Source: an uncultured Oscillospiraceae bacterium (GTDB lineage: Bacteria; Bacillota; Clostridia; Oscillospirales; Oscillospiraceae). Taken from it: a stretch of 61,021 nt of DNA. Position numbers and translations under genes: made by a program. Below, one piece after another: positions 47,243-55,446 of the stretch (the stretch's first letter is position 1; each line of letters begins with the position of its first letter). The notes below the pieces were generated by a model, which ran no database searches, had not been told where the DNA came from, and saw only the letters and a list, made by a program, of their open reading frames with translations. Location: contig CANRFC010000013.1 of NCBI GenBank assembly GCA_947629795.1, positions 1-61,021 on the forward strand, read 5' to 3'.

Positions 47243-48139
47243 CTACGTCTCCAGGAAGGCGGAAATGAGCTGGATCCCTTCTGCCACGGGGTTTTCCGCC
47301 ATGTTGAGCCAGTGGACGTCCTTATCCTTCTTGAACCAGCTCACCTGGCGCTTGGCGAAGCGCTTGATGGAGCGGCTGAGCTCGTCAAAATACTGGTCAT
47401 AGGTGAACTTTCCCTGCAAAAACCAGGTGGTATAGCGGTATTCCAGGCCCAGACCTTCCAAAAAGCCGTCGTCCACCCGCTCCCGCAGGCGGGCCACTTC
47501 CTCCACCATCCCGGCGTCGATCCGGGCCTGAAGTCGGGCGTCGATGCGCTCCAAAACGGTCTCCCTGGGGTACGCTACCCCCAGGTTCAGGACCTCATAC
47601 CGGGGGTTTTTAGCCTCTTCGGCGTGGGGGTCCTCCCCGTTTTCCAGTTTTTCGATGAGCCGCACCAGCCGGGGCCGGTTGGCAAAGCAGTCCTCGTCCA
47701 GCTCCACCCCGGCGGCGGTGAGTCTGTCCCGCAGGGCCTGGGTGGGCAGCTCCTCCAGCTCGGCGCGGAGGGCCGGGTCGGGCCCGGCGCCGTGAAAGAC
47801 GTAACCCTCGCCCACCGCCCGGAGGTAGAGCCCGGTGCCCCCCACCAGGAAGGGGAGCTTCCCCCGGCCCAGGATGCCGTCGATGGCCTCATAGGCCTCG
47901 GCCTGGAACCGGGCCACGGAGTACTGCTCCCCGGGCTCGGCCACGTCCAGCAGGTGGTGGGGCACCCCCTCCATCTCCTCAGGGGTGATCTTGCCGGTGC
48001 CCAGGTCCAGACCCCGGTAGACCTGCCGGGAGTCGGCCGAGACGATCTCCCCACCGAAGCGGCGGGCCAGAGCCACCCCCAGGCTACTCTTGCCGCAGGC
48101 GGTGGGGCCTAAAATGACGATGAGCTTGGGCTTGGACAT
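47243..48139 (-). CDS. miaA: tRNA dimethylallyltransferase
   Basis: Transfers the dimethylallyl group to A37 of tRNAs reading UNN codons. The 298-residue protein shows the P-loop LGPTACGKSSLGVALARRFG (10-29), the SADSRQVYRGLDLGTGK substrate loop, LVGGTGLYLRAV, and the C-terminal TYDQYFDELSRSIKRFAKRQ motif. Start ATG 48139 behind GGAGG. Stands alone. Confidence 0.96.
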   Translation of the reverse strand: MSKPKLIVILGPTACGKSSLGVALARRFGGEIVSADSRQVYRGLDLGTGKITPEEMEGVPHHLLDVAEPGEQYSVARFQAEAYEAIDGILGRGKLPFLVGGTGLYLRAVGEGYVFHGAGPDPALRAELEELPTQALRDRLTAAGVELDEDCFANRPRLVRLIEKLENGEDPHAEEAKNPRYEVLNLGVAYPRETVLERIDARLQARIDAGMVEEVARLRERVDDGFLEGLGLEYRYTTWFLQGKFTYDQYFDELSRSIKRFAKRQVSWFKKDKDVHWLNMAENPVAEGIQLISAFLET

Positions 48140-48240
48140 GGAAAGACCTCCTTGGCAGACCGCGGTCGCCCGGCATTTTCCCCATTGTAGCAGAAAACCC
48201 GCCGGAGGGCAAGGCCGCCCCGGCGGGAAGGGAGAGGGGG

Positions 48241-49914
48241 TCAGCCCAGGGCGGCCAGGAGGGCCTGCCCCTGGGCCAGGGTGAGGGGATCGGTGGGGGA
48301 CACTCCGGCGGGAAGAAGGCCCTTCCCGTCCAGCCAGGCCATGGCCTGGGCAGCCCAGGGGGCGGTCCCGGCGGGAGTTTTCCCCTGGGCGGCAGGGGAG
48401 CCGGCCAGGCGGTGGAGCATGGCCGCCCCCTCCTGAAGGGTCACGGGCCGGGCGGGGAAGAAGGCCCCCGCGCCGTCGCCCTGGACCACCCCGGCCTGGG
48501 CGCACCAGGCGATGGCAGGGGCGGAGCGGGAGATGGGAAACACGTCGTCAAAGGGGACCTCCCCGGCGGCCGCCCCCGCGGGGCACAGCAGGCGGGCCAT
48601 GCCGCCCCGGGTCAGGGGAGCGTCGGGCCGGGCGGCGGGAACAAAGGGCGTCTCCAGAGCCAGAAGAGCGTCCACCAGGGTGTCCCGGCCCGCCAGAGCG
48701 TCGGCCAGGGTCTGCTCTGCGGCAAAGTCGGGCCGGAGGGATTCCACCCCCAGTCCCACCCCCGCTTCAAAGAGACTCTCCAGGTCAATGAACTTGCCGG
48801 AGCAGCTCACCCGGATGCCCGAGTGGGGCAGGGAAAAGGACCGGGTGGAGCCATAATGGTCAGCACTGCCGCTGGTGGGGGAGCCCGCCAGCACCGCCCC
48901 CAGCTCCCGGAGCTCCACAGCGTTGATGATGGCGGAGGAGAAGGTGGCCTCTCCGATGAGGCCATAGACCGCGACCCCCTCCCGGACCAGACCGGCGGCC
49001 CATTCCAGGATGGGGTAGAGCACCCCGTCGGAGCCGCCACCGTTCCAGCGCAGGTCCACCAGGAGGGTGTCGTATCCCCCGGCCACCCAGTCGTCGGCGA
49101 CCTGGGCGGCGAAGGTCTCCATGGGGAGCTCCGGATCCTCCTGGCAGGTGTTGTATTGGATGTAGTAGGCCCTTTCACTGAGGGGGAGGGCGAAATAGTA
49201 TCTGCTGCCGTCCCGGGCGGTGGGGGCCAGGCCGGTCCGCCGGTCGGAGAGCCGGGCGAGGTCGTCACTGTCCAGGGCGGCGAAGTCCTCCGGGGCCAGG
49301 GCGGTGAGGGAGAGGGTGTGCTCCCCTTCCTCTGTGCGGACGGTGAGGGTCATGGGCCCTTCCTCCGGGACGATGTCCAGGTAGGAGAGAACGGCGTGGG
49401 AAGGGAAGACCTGCTGGGTCTGGCGGCGGAGCTTTACCGGGTTGTCGGCGCTGACCAGGGCGGCCATGCGGGAGACCACTTCTTCCATGGAAAGGCCGTT
49501 CACCGCCATGACCTCTCCGCCCAGAAAGGCTTCTTCCTCCGCCAGAAGAGCCTGGAGGACCCAGGCGCCGTCATACCAGGCCAGAGAGACGGGATACAGA
49601 GGGGAGACGTTGAGGATAGGGGAGAGGCTGGTGGTGGTGTGGGAGTCCCCCAGCAGGGCCACCAGGCTCTGGAGGTCCAGAGCAAACTGAATGTCGTCGG
49701 CGGTGGGGATGCCGGCCTCGATCTCCGCCTTCCTGGCGGCAAAGACCTCCTTGTCCACCAGAGCGTCAAAGCCGGGGTGTGCCTGCTGAAGGGCAGTGCA
49801 GAGGAAGTCCAGGTCCTCCCGGCGCTCCCGGGCGGGGTCCTCCACGGCAAAGGCGGCGGGCGCAAGCAGGGCAGCCGAGAGAACGGCGGCGGTCAAACGG
49901 GAGAGCAAGCGCAT
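48241..49914 (-). CDS. Secreted S41-like peptidase/retaining protein with SLH repeats
   Basis: A 557-residue exported protein. The signal peptide ends near AFA (23). A tail-specific-protease-like (S41) fold follows, with GDSHTTTSLSP, a PDZ-less core DTLLVDLRWNGGGSDGVLYP and IGEATFSSAIINAVEL, in which FSSA matches the S41 nucleophile region. The next block GSPTSGSADHYG lacks an obvious catalytic lysine in the usual place, so activity is uncertain. The last ~120 residues are SLH modules (APLTRGGMARLL, FDDVFPISRSAPAIAWCAQA, AQAMAWLDGKGLLPAG) that bind wall polymer. ATG 49914 has AGGAG 8 nt upstream. Confidence 0.82.
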   Translation of the reverse strand: MRLLSRLTAAVLSAALLAPAAFAVEDPARERREDLDFLCTALQQAHPGFDALVDKEVFAARKAEIEAGIPTADDIQFALDLQSLVALLGDSHTTTSLSPILNVSPLYPVSLAWYDGAWVLQALLAEEEAFLGGEVMAVNGLSMEEVVSRMAALVSADNPVKLRRQTQQVFPSHAVLSYLDIVPEEGPMTLTVRTEEGEHTLSLTALAPEDFAALDSDDLARLSDRRTGLAPTARDGSRYYFALPLSERAYYIQYNTCQEDPELPMETFAAQVADDWVAGGYDTLLVDLRWNGGGSDGVLYPILEWAAGLVREGVAVYGLIGEATFSSAIINAVELRELGAVLAGSPTSGSADHYGSTRSFSLPHSGIRVSCSGKFIDLESLFEAGVGLGVESLRPDFAAEQTLADALAGRDTLVDALLALETPFVPAARPDAPLTRGGMARLLCPAGAAAGEVPFDDVFPISRSAPAIAWCAQAGVVQGDGAGAFFPARPVTLQEGAAMLHRLAGSPAAQGKTPAGTAPWAAQAMAWLDGKGLLPAGVSPTDPLTLAQGQALLAALG

Positions 49915-50018
49915 CGAAGTCACTCCTTTTTGTATTATTCCAAATTATGATAACACAAAGAGGTAGTGGAGACCTTATGATTATCTTACAATTTCCTTAA
50001 AGTGGATCCCATTTTCCG

Positions 50019-51377
50019 TCACTCTTTCCCCACCAGCACCTTCAGCACCGCCGCTGCCACGGGGACGGCCACGTCGGCGGCGGTGCCCGCCTCCTCCATG
50101 ACCACCACGAAGGCGTAGGGGGCGTCCTCGTCCCGGAGAAATCCCGCCAGCCAGGCGGTGGGGGCCTTGCCGCCCCCCACCTCGGCGGTGCCCGTCTTAG
50201 CGCACACGTCCATGCCGGGGAACCGCCCCGCGCCGTAGGTCTGGGTGACGTTGTTGGCCATGTACTCGGCCAGGACGGCGGCAGCGGCGGGCTCCACCAG
50301 GGTGCCGGTGCGCTTTTTCAGGTAGAGGTTCAGGGGCATGTCCAGAGCGGTCTCGGCCTTGAGCACCAGCTGGGGCACGGCGGCGGAGCCCCCCCGGGCG
50401 ATGGCCCCCATCCACACCAGCACGGCGCAGGGATTCACCAGGTCGTTCATCTGGCCCACCCCGGCCCAGGCCAGCTCCCCTTCACTCAACGTCTCCAGGC
50501 CGAAGGACCCGGCGGCGGTGGGCAGGCCGCTGACCTCATACCGGGCGGTGAGCCCCGCCTTCTCCGCCGCGGCGGTGAGGGCCTCCGGCCCCAGCTGGGC
50601 GGCCCAGGTGGCAAAGAAGCAGTTGCAGGACACCGCCAGGGCCCCCTTGGCATCCAGCTCCCCGTGGGCGCGCTGGCAGGTCACCGTCTCCTCCCCCACC
50701 TGCACCGAGCCGGTGCAGGTGAAGGTCCGCTCCTCCCAGTCGGGCAGGTTTTCCATGGCGGCGGTGAGGGTGGCCAGCTTGAACACCGAGCCCGGGGGAT
50801 AGAGGGCTCCCAAGAACCGGTTTACATAAACTCCCTCATAGGCCGGGTCGTCCTCCACATTTTCGGGCGGGTCGGCGGGGTCGAAGGTGGGGGCGGAGTA
50901 CAGGCACAGCACCTCGCCGGTCTCATAGTTGTACACCGCCACCGTGCCCTTGTGGCTCCCCATGGCCCGCTGGGCCTCGTAGTTCAGCCGGGCGTCGATG
51001 GTGAGATACAGGTCATTGCCCGCCCCCAGGGGGGAGTAGGTGCCGGTGAAGAGGTTGTACCCCGAGAGCTTGTCGGAAAAGGCGGTGAGGGCCCCGGTGC
51101 CGATGCGGCCCTGGGCGTCCCCCACGGCGTGGAGGGTGGCCGAGCGGACGGCGGCGTTTTTGTAGTAGACCCGCTCCCCTTCGGAGTTTACATAACTCAG
51201 CACGTCCCCGTCCCGGTCCAGCACCCGGCCGGAGGAGCCCTGGCCGCTGAAGGTGGGGAAGTAGGCCACCCACCGCCCCGCCGAGGTCAGGTAGCGCAGG
51301 GCGAAGAAGCCGGTGCCCAGCAGGAGGGCGGCCACCAGCAGCAGGCAGACCGCCGAGCGCTTTTCGATCTTCTTCAC
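50019..51377 (-). CDS. Penicillin-binding protein 2-type transpeptidase
   Basis: Single-pass class B PBP, 452 residues: N-terminal membrane anchor (CLLLVAALLLGTGFFALRYL) and transpeptidase domain with SVFK in YPPGSVFKLATL, SCN in AVSCNCFFATWA and KTG in CAKTGTAEVGG. It is shorter than vegetative PBP2 or FtsI and resembles the PbpA proteins encoded next to FtsW genes in Clostridia and Actinobacteria. The start overlaps the stop of the FHA-FtsW gene by 4 nt (ATGA), so the two proteins are made together and should form a glycosyltransferase-transpeptidase pair. Confidence 0.93.
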   Translation of the reverse strand: MKKIEKRSAVCLLLVAALLLGTGFFALRYLTSAGRWVAYFPTFSGQGSSGRVLDRDGDVLSYVNSEGERVYYKNAAVRSATLHAVGDAQGRIGTGALTAFSDKLSGYNLFTGTYSPLGAGNDLYLTIDARLNYEAQRAMGSHKGTVAVYNYETGEVLCLYSAPTFDPADPPENVEDDPAYEGVYVNRFLGALYPPGSVFKLATLTAAMENLPDWEERTFTCTGSVQVGEETVTCQRAHGELDAKGALAVSCNCFFATWAAQLGPEALTAAAEKAGLTARYEVSGLPTAAGSFGLETLSEGELAWAGVGQMNDLVNPCAVLVWMGAIARGGSAAVPQLVLKAETALDMPLNLYLKKRTGTLVEPAAAAVLAEYMANNVTQTYGAGRFPGMDVCAKTGTAEVGGGKAPTAWLAGFLRDEDAPYAFVVVMEEAGTAADVAVPVAAAVLKVLVGKE

Positions 51378-53302
51378 GGCGTCTCACCTCCCTCCGGGTC
51401 GTCATCGAAGGCCGAGGGGTCGAACTCGGGCATGTCGGCAGTGGGATCGGGCCCAAAGTCCGGCCCCGGGTCCGGGGAAAAGTCCCCGTCAAGGTCCTCG
51501 TCAAGGGCTTCCTCCGGCTCTTCGGGGATCTTCCTGGGGGAGAGTTGGGCCGAGCGGGCGTCCTCCCGCCGGGAGGAGAGCCGGATGGCGAAGCTGGCGT
51601 TCTGCCGGGTGTCGGTGGCCTTCAGGAAGGCCAGCAGCCCCCAGGAGGAGATCATGGCCGAGCCGCCGTTGGACACGAAGGGGAAGGTCACCCCGGTGAG
51701 GGGCAGGATGTCCATGCAGCCGAAGACGTTGAGGCAGGTCTGAAAGACCAGCAGAGAGGTGGCGGCGCAGGCGGCGATGGTGTAAAAGCTGGAGCGGCCC
51801 GTGCCGCAGGAGCGCACGGCGAAGACCGCCAGGGTGGCCACGCAGGCCACCGACAGCAGGGCGATGAGCAGCCCCCATTCCTCGCAGAGCATGCCGAAGA
51901 CCAGGTCGGTGTCCCCCGCCCCCACCCGGTGGAGCCAGCCCTCTCCGGGCCCCACGCCGATGAAGCCCCCGGAGGCCGCCGCCGTCATGGCCCGGGTCTG
52001 CTGGTAGCCTGCCCCCTCGCTGATGTGCTCCCAGGCGTGGCCCCAGGAGGCAAAGCGGCTGAGGATGTAGGGCTTGACGCTGAGGATGAGGAGCACCGCC
52101 CCCACCCCGGCCCCGGTGATGAGCCCCAGAGTGGCCCAGTCCCCCGAGCGGAGGTAGGCGATGACCAGGAAGGTGACGAAGAAGATGGCCGCCGTGCCGA
52201 AATCGCTCATGAGGGCCAGACAGCCCAGGCAGGCCCCGGTGAGGACGATGAAGAGGGTGAGGTTCCGCTTCCGGAAGAGCCGGTCCAGGGTGGCCGAGCC
52301 GGCAAAGACGTAGCAGACCTTGGCCAGCTCGGAGGGCTGGATGGAGAAGCCCCCGACGGTGATCCAGTTCTTGGCTCCGAAGCGCACCGAGCCCAGGATC
52401 AGGGTGATGCCCAGAAGACCGATGGCTCCGGCGGCCATGAGCCAGCGGAGCTTTTTCACCCGCTCCAGATCCCGGAGGAGGACCCCCAGCACCAGGAAGA
52501 CCGCCAGCCCCAGCACCACGCAGACAAACTGCTTGGGCAGAGCGGGGGTGTTGGAGGAGGAGACCACCGCCAGGGAGAGGGTGGAGAGGAAGAAGGCGAT
52601 GGTCTCCATCTCAAAGCCCACCCGCCGCAGGGAGCGGAGGGTGAGGAAGTAGGCCCACATCACGGCGGTGAGACACAGGAAGACCCCCAGGATGGCAGGG
52701 GTGGCGTTTTCTCCCTCAGAGAGGGTGAGCTGCACGGCGGTGAGGACCTGGAAGAGGGTGAGCAGGATGAGGCTCCCCCAGGGAGAGACCGACCGGGCCT
52801 GCTTCCGCCGCTTCCGCTGGTCCTCCTTCTCCTGGGGGGAGAGGGGGAGGAGCACGGTCTCCACGCCTCCCAGGGAGATGACGTCTCCGTAGCGCACCGT
52901 CCGGGAATCCTCCACCGTCCGGCCGTTGACCAGCACCCCGGCCTTGGAGTCCAGATCGTAGACCGTCCACACCTCGTCCCGGTCCCGGATGAGGGCGGCG
53001 TGCTGCCGGGAGATGACGGGGTAGTCCAGGGTCACGTCACAGGCCGGGGCCCGGCCCAGGATGTTCTCCCAGTGGGTCAGGGGCACGTTGGCCCCGTTGG
53101 GCAGAGAGAGGTAGGCCCACATCTCGGGGAGGTGGGGGACGGTGAGCAGGCTGCGGATGGTCCCCGCCAGGATGAGCAGAGCCAGGAGGGGGAAGAGAAA
53201 GCGGACCACGGTGGTGTACCAGCCGCTCACCGCGGGGTATTGGGCCAGAAAGTCCCCCAGGGCGTCCAGAAGCCCCTGGGGCAGGCCCAGCAGAACCTCC
53301 AT
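51374..53302 (-). CDS. FHA domain-FtsW/RodA/SpoVE fusion protein
   Basis: A SEDS peptidoglycan glycosyltransferase fused to a phosphothreonine-binding FHA domain, 642 residues. One N-terminal membrane segment (about 30-50) is followed by the FHA core (LGRAPACDVTLDYPVISRQH, about 82-101, and DLDSKAGVLVNGRTVED). Ten or so helices then carry SEDS signatures (ITVGGFSIQPSELAKVCYV, LMSDFGTAAIFFVTFLVIAY, LTGVTFPFVSNGGSAMISS). An acidic Asp/Pro-rich tail follows. The ATG at 53302 is behind GGGAGG. Translationally coupled to the PBP2-type gene. The FHA domain suggests control by a Ser/Thr kinase. Confidence 0.93.
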   Translation of the reverse strand: MEVLLGLPQGLLDALGDFLAQYPAVSGWYTTVVRFLFPLLALLILAGTIRSLLTVPHLPEMWAYLSLPNGANVPLTHWENILGRAPACDVTLDYPVISRQHAALIRDRDEVWTVYDLDSKAGVLVNGRTVEDSRTVRYGDVISLGGVETVLLPLSPQEKEDQRKRRKQARSVSPWGSLILLTLFQVLTAVQLTLSEGENATPAILGVFLCLTAVMWAYFLTLRSLRRVGFEMETIAFFLSTLSLAVVSSSNTPALPKQFVCVVLGLAVFLVLGVLLRDLERVKKLRWLMAAGAIGLLGITLILGSVRFGAKNWITVGGFSIQPSELAKVCYVFAGSATLDRLFRKRNLTLFIVLTGACLGCLALMSDFGTAAIFFVTFLVIAYLRSGDWATLGLITGAGVGAVLLILSVKPYILSRFASWGHAWEHISEGAGYQQTRAMTAAASGGFIGVGPGEGWLHRVGAGDTDLVFGMLCEEWGLLIALLSVACVATLAVFAVRSCGTGRSSFYTIAACAATSLLVFQTCLNVFGCMDILPLTGVTFPFVSNGGSAMISSWGLLAFLKATDTRQNASFAIRLSSRREDARSAQLSPRKIPEEPEEALDEDLDGDFSPDPGPDFGPDPTADMPEFDPSAFDDDPEGGETP

Positions 53303-53400
53303 GTGACCGCCTCCCTTCCAAAGTCTGTTTCGAGGATTATAGCACAGTTGCAAAAAAGGCGCAAGGAAGGGAATGTCAGCGGGGAGAGGGAGCCCCGCGG

Positions 53401-53590
53401 AAAAAGCGCCGCCGCAGGAGGGGAACCGCCGCGGAAAATGCGCCGCCGCGGAAGAGGAACCGCCGCAGAAAAGGCGCCGCCGCGGAAGAGGAACCGCCGC
53501 AGAAAACGCGCCGCCGCGGAAGAGGAACCGCCGTGGAAAATGCGCCGCCGCGGGAGGGGAACCGCCGGAAGAAAGGCACCACCGCAAGGA
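53401..53590. repeat. 34-bp tandem repeat array
   Basis: GCGCCGCCGC(GG) recurs at 53406, 53440, 53474, 53508 and 53542, with a degenerate GCACCACCGC at 53576: an exact period of 34 bp, five good units and one worn. The unit also contains GGAACCGCCG. There are no spacers, so it is not a CRISPR. It occupies the gap 53303-53630 between two minus-strand genes. Confidence 0.93.
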
Positions 53591-53619
53591 AAGGCGGCGG
53601 GCAGTGCCCGCCGCCTTTC
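53591..53619. terminator. Hairpin after the DUF6514-like gene
   Basis: AAAGGCGGCGGGC-AGT-GCCCGCCGCCTTT, 12 nt beyond the stop at 53631, contiguous with the tandem repeats. Confidence 0.85.
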
Positions 53620-53630
53620 CGCCTGTTTTT

Positions 53631-53909
53631 TTACTGGGCCAGCCAGTCGTCCACCACGTCCCGCAGGGTGATGGGCCCCACCTGCTGCCGGATGAGCAGC
53701 TCCATGAGCTCATCGATGCGGGGGATGCGGATGGTGACGTGGGGCACCTGGGCGCTCTCCCCGGTGCGGCGGTCCACCACCCGCACGCCGTAGCTCTCTA
53801 CGCAGAAGGTGCCCACGTTCATCTCGCCGATGAGGATGTAGTAGTCGAAGGGGCAGGCTTTGCCGTCCTGAAGCAGGTCGGCGGGGTCTAACTGAAGGGT
53901 CCTTGTCAT
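53631..53909 (-). CDS. DUF6514-like small protein
   Basis: A 92-residue soluble protein with ILIGEMNVGTFCVESYGVRV, TIRIPRIDELMELLIRQQVG and a closing LRDVVDDWLAQ. This pattern fits the DUF6514 family of Clostridia, as far as I can recall it. GGAG lies 10 nt before the ATG at 53909, with a strong promoter upstream. No role is known. Confidence 0.75.
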   Translation of the reverse strand: MTRTLQLDPADLLQDGKACPFDYYILIGEMNVGTFCVESYGVRVVDRRTGESAQVPHVTIRIPRIDELMELLIRQQVGPITLRDVVDDWLAQ

Positions 53910-53944
53910 GTCGATCTCGCTCCTTTTTTCCTTTGGGTGAGACC

Positions 53945-53973
53945 ATTATAAAAAGGGGCAAAAGGTTTGTAAA
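53945..53973 (-). promoter_or_regulatory. Promoter of the DUF6514-like gene
   Basis: Minus-strand TTTACA (53973-53968), 17-nt spacer, TATAAT (53950-53945). Confidence 0.8.
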
Positions 53974-54103
53974 ATAGTTTGTTTCGACAAAATTCGAGGA
54001 AGTTTCCTTCTTATGTAGACCAGTCTGTTTTATCGGTCAACCGCCGGTGGGGGAGGGGGTCGAAAGAGGTCGAAAAGGGTCGGACGATTCTCCGGAGCGC
54101 ACA

Positions 54104-54140
54104 AAAATGGGGCCGGCCAGTTGGAAGGCCGACCCCAAAA
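54104..54140 (-). terminator. Terminator downstream of the aldo/keto reductase gene
   Basis: Minus-strand TGGGGTCGGCC ... GGCCGGCCCCA followed by TTTTTG, about 175 nt past the stop at 54316. The bases between (54141-54315) and those at 53974-54103 show no gene. Confidence 0.75.
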
Positions 54141-54315
54141 ATTGGATAAATTTGGGAAAAATGCCGGAAAAATAGGGCTTCTATGGGGCCTCTACCCCCT
54201 GATCCTGGGTCTCATCCCCCTGTTTTTGGGAGCCTGCCCTGCCCCATTAGGATCCATCGGTCATGATGGCGAGACCGCCTTACAGAGACCTGTTCTGGGG
54301 GAAGGGAAGGAGGAC

Positions 54316-55425
54316 TCATTCGGTCTCGAAGGTCTGGGCCACCTCTTTGAGGAGGGCCCGGATCTCCAGATGCTGGGGGCAGGCGGCCTCGCACTGACCG
54401 CAGCCGATGCAGTCGGAGGCCTTGCCCCTGCCCCGGGTGTGGACCTCCTTGTAGTAGAACCCGGCGATGGGGTCGTTGCAGCGGTGCTTGGCGTTCATGC
54501 AGGCAAACAGGTCGGGGATGGAGATGCCCTGGGGGCAGCCGTCCACGCAGTAGCGGCAGGAGGTACAGGGGATGAGGTCGTCCTGGCGCAGGATGACCTT
54601 GACCCGGTCCACCGCGGTGCGCTCGGCGTCATTGAGAGGCCGGAAACCGGCCATGAAGGCGGTGTTCTCCTCCACCTGCTCCAGGGTGCTCATCCCCGAC
54701 AGGACCACCCGGATGCCCTCCTGCCCGGCCACGTAGCGGATGGCGTAGCTGGCGGGGCTGCCGCCGCGGAGGTCCTCAAAGACCTGGTTGGCCGCGGGGG
54801 GAAGGTCGGCCAGGCGGCCCCCCTTCACCGGCTCCATGACCAGGATGGGCTTGCCGTGGTCCCGGCAGACCTGCCAGCACTTGCCGCTCTGGATGGCCGG
54901 GTCGTCCCAGTCGGCGTAGTTGAGCTGGAGCTGGACCACCTCGATCTGGGGGTACTCGGTGAGGATCTTGTCCAGCACGTCGGCGGTGTCGTGGAAGGAG
55001 ATGCCCACATGGCGGATGAGCCCCTCCTCCTTCAGGGCAAAGACGGTCTCGTAGGCCCGGCAGGCCTTGAACTTCTCAAACCGGGCGGCGTTCTGGGCGT
55101 GCATGAGGTAGAAGTCGAAGTAGTCCACCCCGCAGATCTCCAGCTGGCTCTGGAACAGGGGGCGGATGTCCTCCTCCTTCTCAAAAAAGCCGTCGGAGAG
55201 CTTGTCGGCCAGGACGTAGGCCTCCCGGGGGTGCCGGGAGGTGAGGCAGGACTTGATGGCCCTCTCGCTCTTCCCCGAGAGGTAGCCGTGGGCGGTGTCG
55301 AAGTAGTTGAAGCCCATCTCCAGGAACCGGTCCACCATCCGGCAGGTCTGCTCCAGGTCCACCTCTTCCCCGGCCATGGGCAGGCGCATGAAGCCGAAGC
55401 CGAAATTCCCCTTGATCTTGTCCAT
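54316..55425 (-). CDS. Aldo/keto reductase with two 4Fe-4S clusters
   Basis: A 369-residue AKR-barrel protein with a ferredoxin-like C-terminus, probably passing electrons between a ferredoxin-type donor and a carbonyl substrate. The barrel is seen in FLEMGFNYFDTAHGYLSG (catalytic Asp and Tyr), the lysine in LADKLSDGFF and DFYLMHAQN (catalytic His). The clusters are CTSCRYCVDGCPQGI (about 285-299) and CIGCGQCEAACPQHL (about 342-356). GGAG precedes the ATG at 55425. It follows the CapA-like gene by 21 nt and may share its transcript. Confidence 0.93.
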   Translation of the reverse strand: MDKIKGNFGFGFMRLPMAGEEVDLEQTCRMVDRFLEMGFNYFDTAHGYLSGKSERAIKSCLTSRHPREAYVLADKLSDGFFEKEEDIRPLFQSQLEICGVDYFDFYLMHAQNAARFEKFKACRAYETVFALKEEGLIRHVGISFHDTADVLDKILTEYPQIEVVQLQLNYADWDDPAIQSGKCWQVCRDHGKPILVMEPVKGGRLADLPPAANQVFEDLRGGSPASYAIRYVAGQEGIRVVLSGMSTLEQVEENTAFMAGFRPLNDAERTAVDRVKVILRQDDLIPCTSCRYCVDGCPQGISIPDLFACMNAKHRCNDPIAGFYYKEVHTRGRGKASDCIGCGQCEAACPQHLEIRALLKEVAQTFETE

Positions 55426-55446
55426 GAAGAAAACTCCTTTCCGGGC

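Noticed and set aside
53401-53590. CRISPR array
   Set aside because: Units are directly adjacent with no unique spacers, and no cas genes are in the window.
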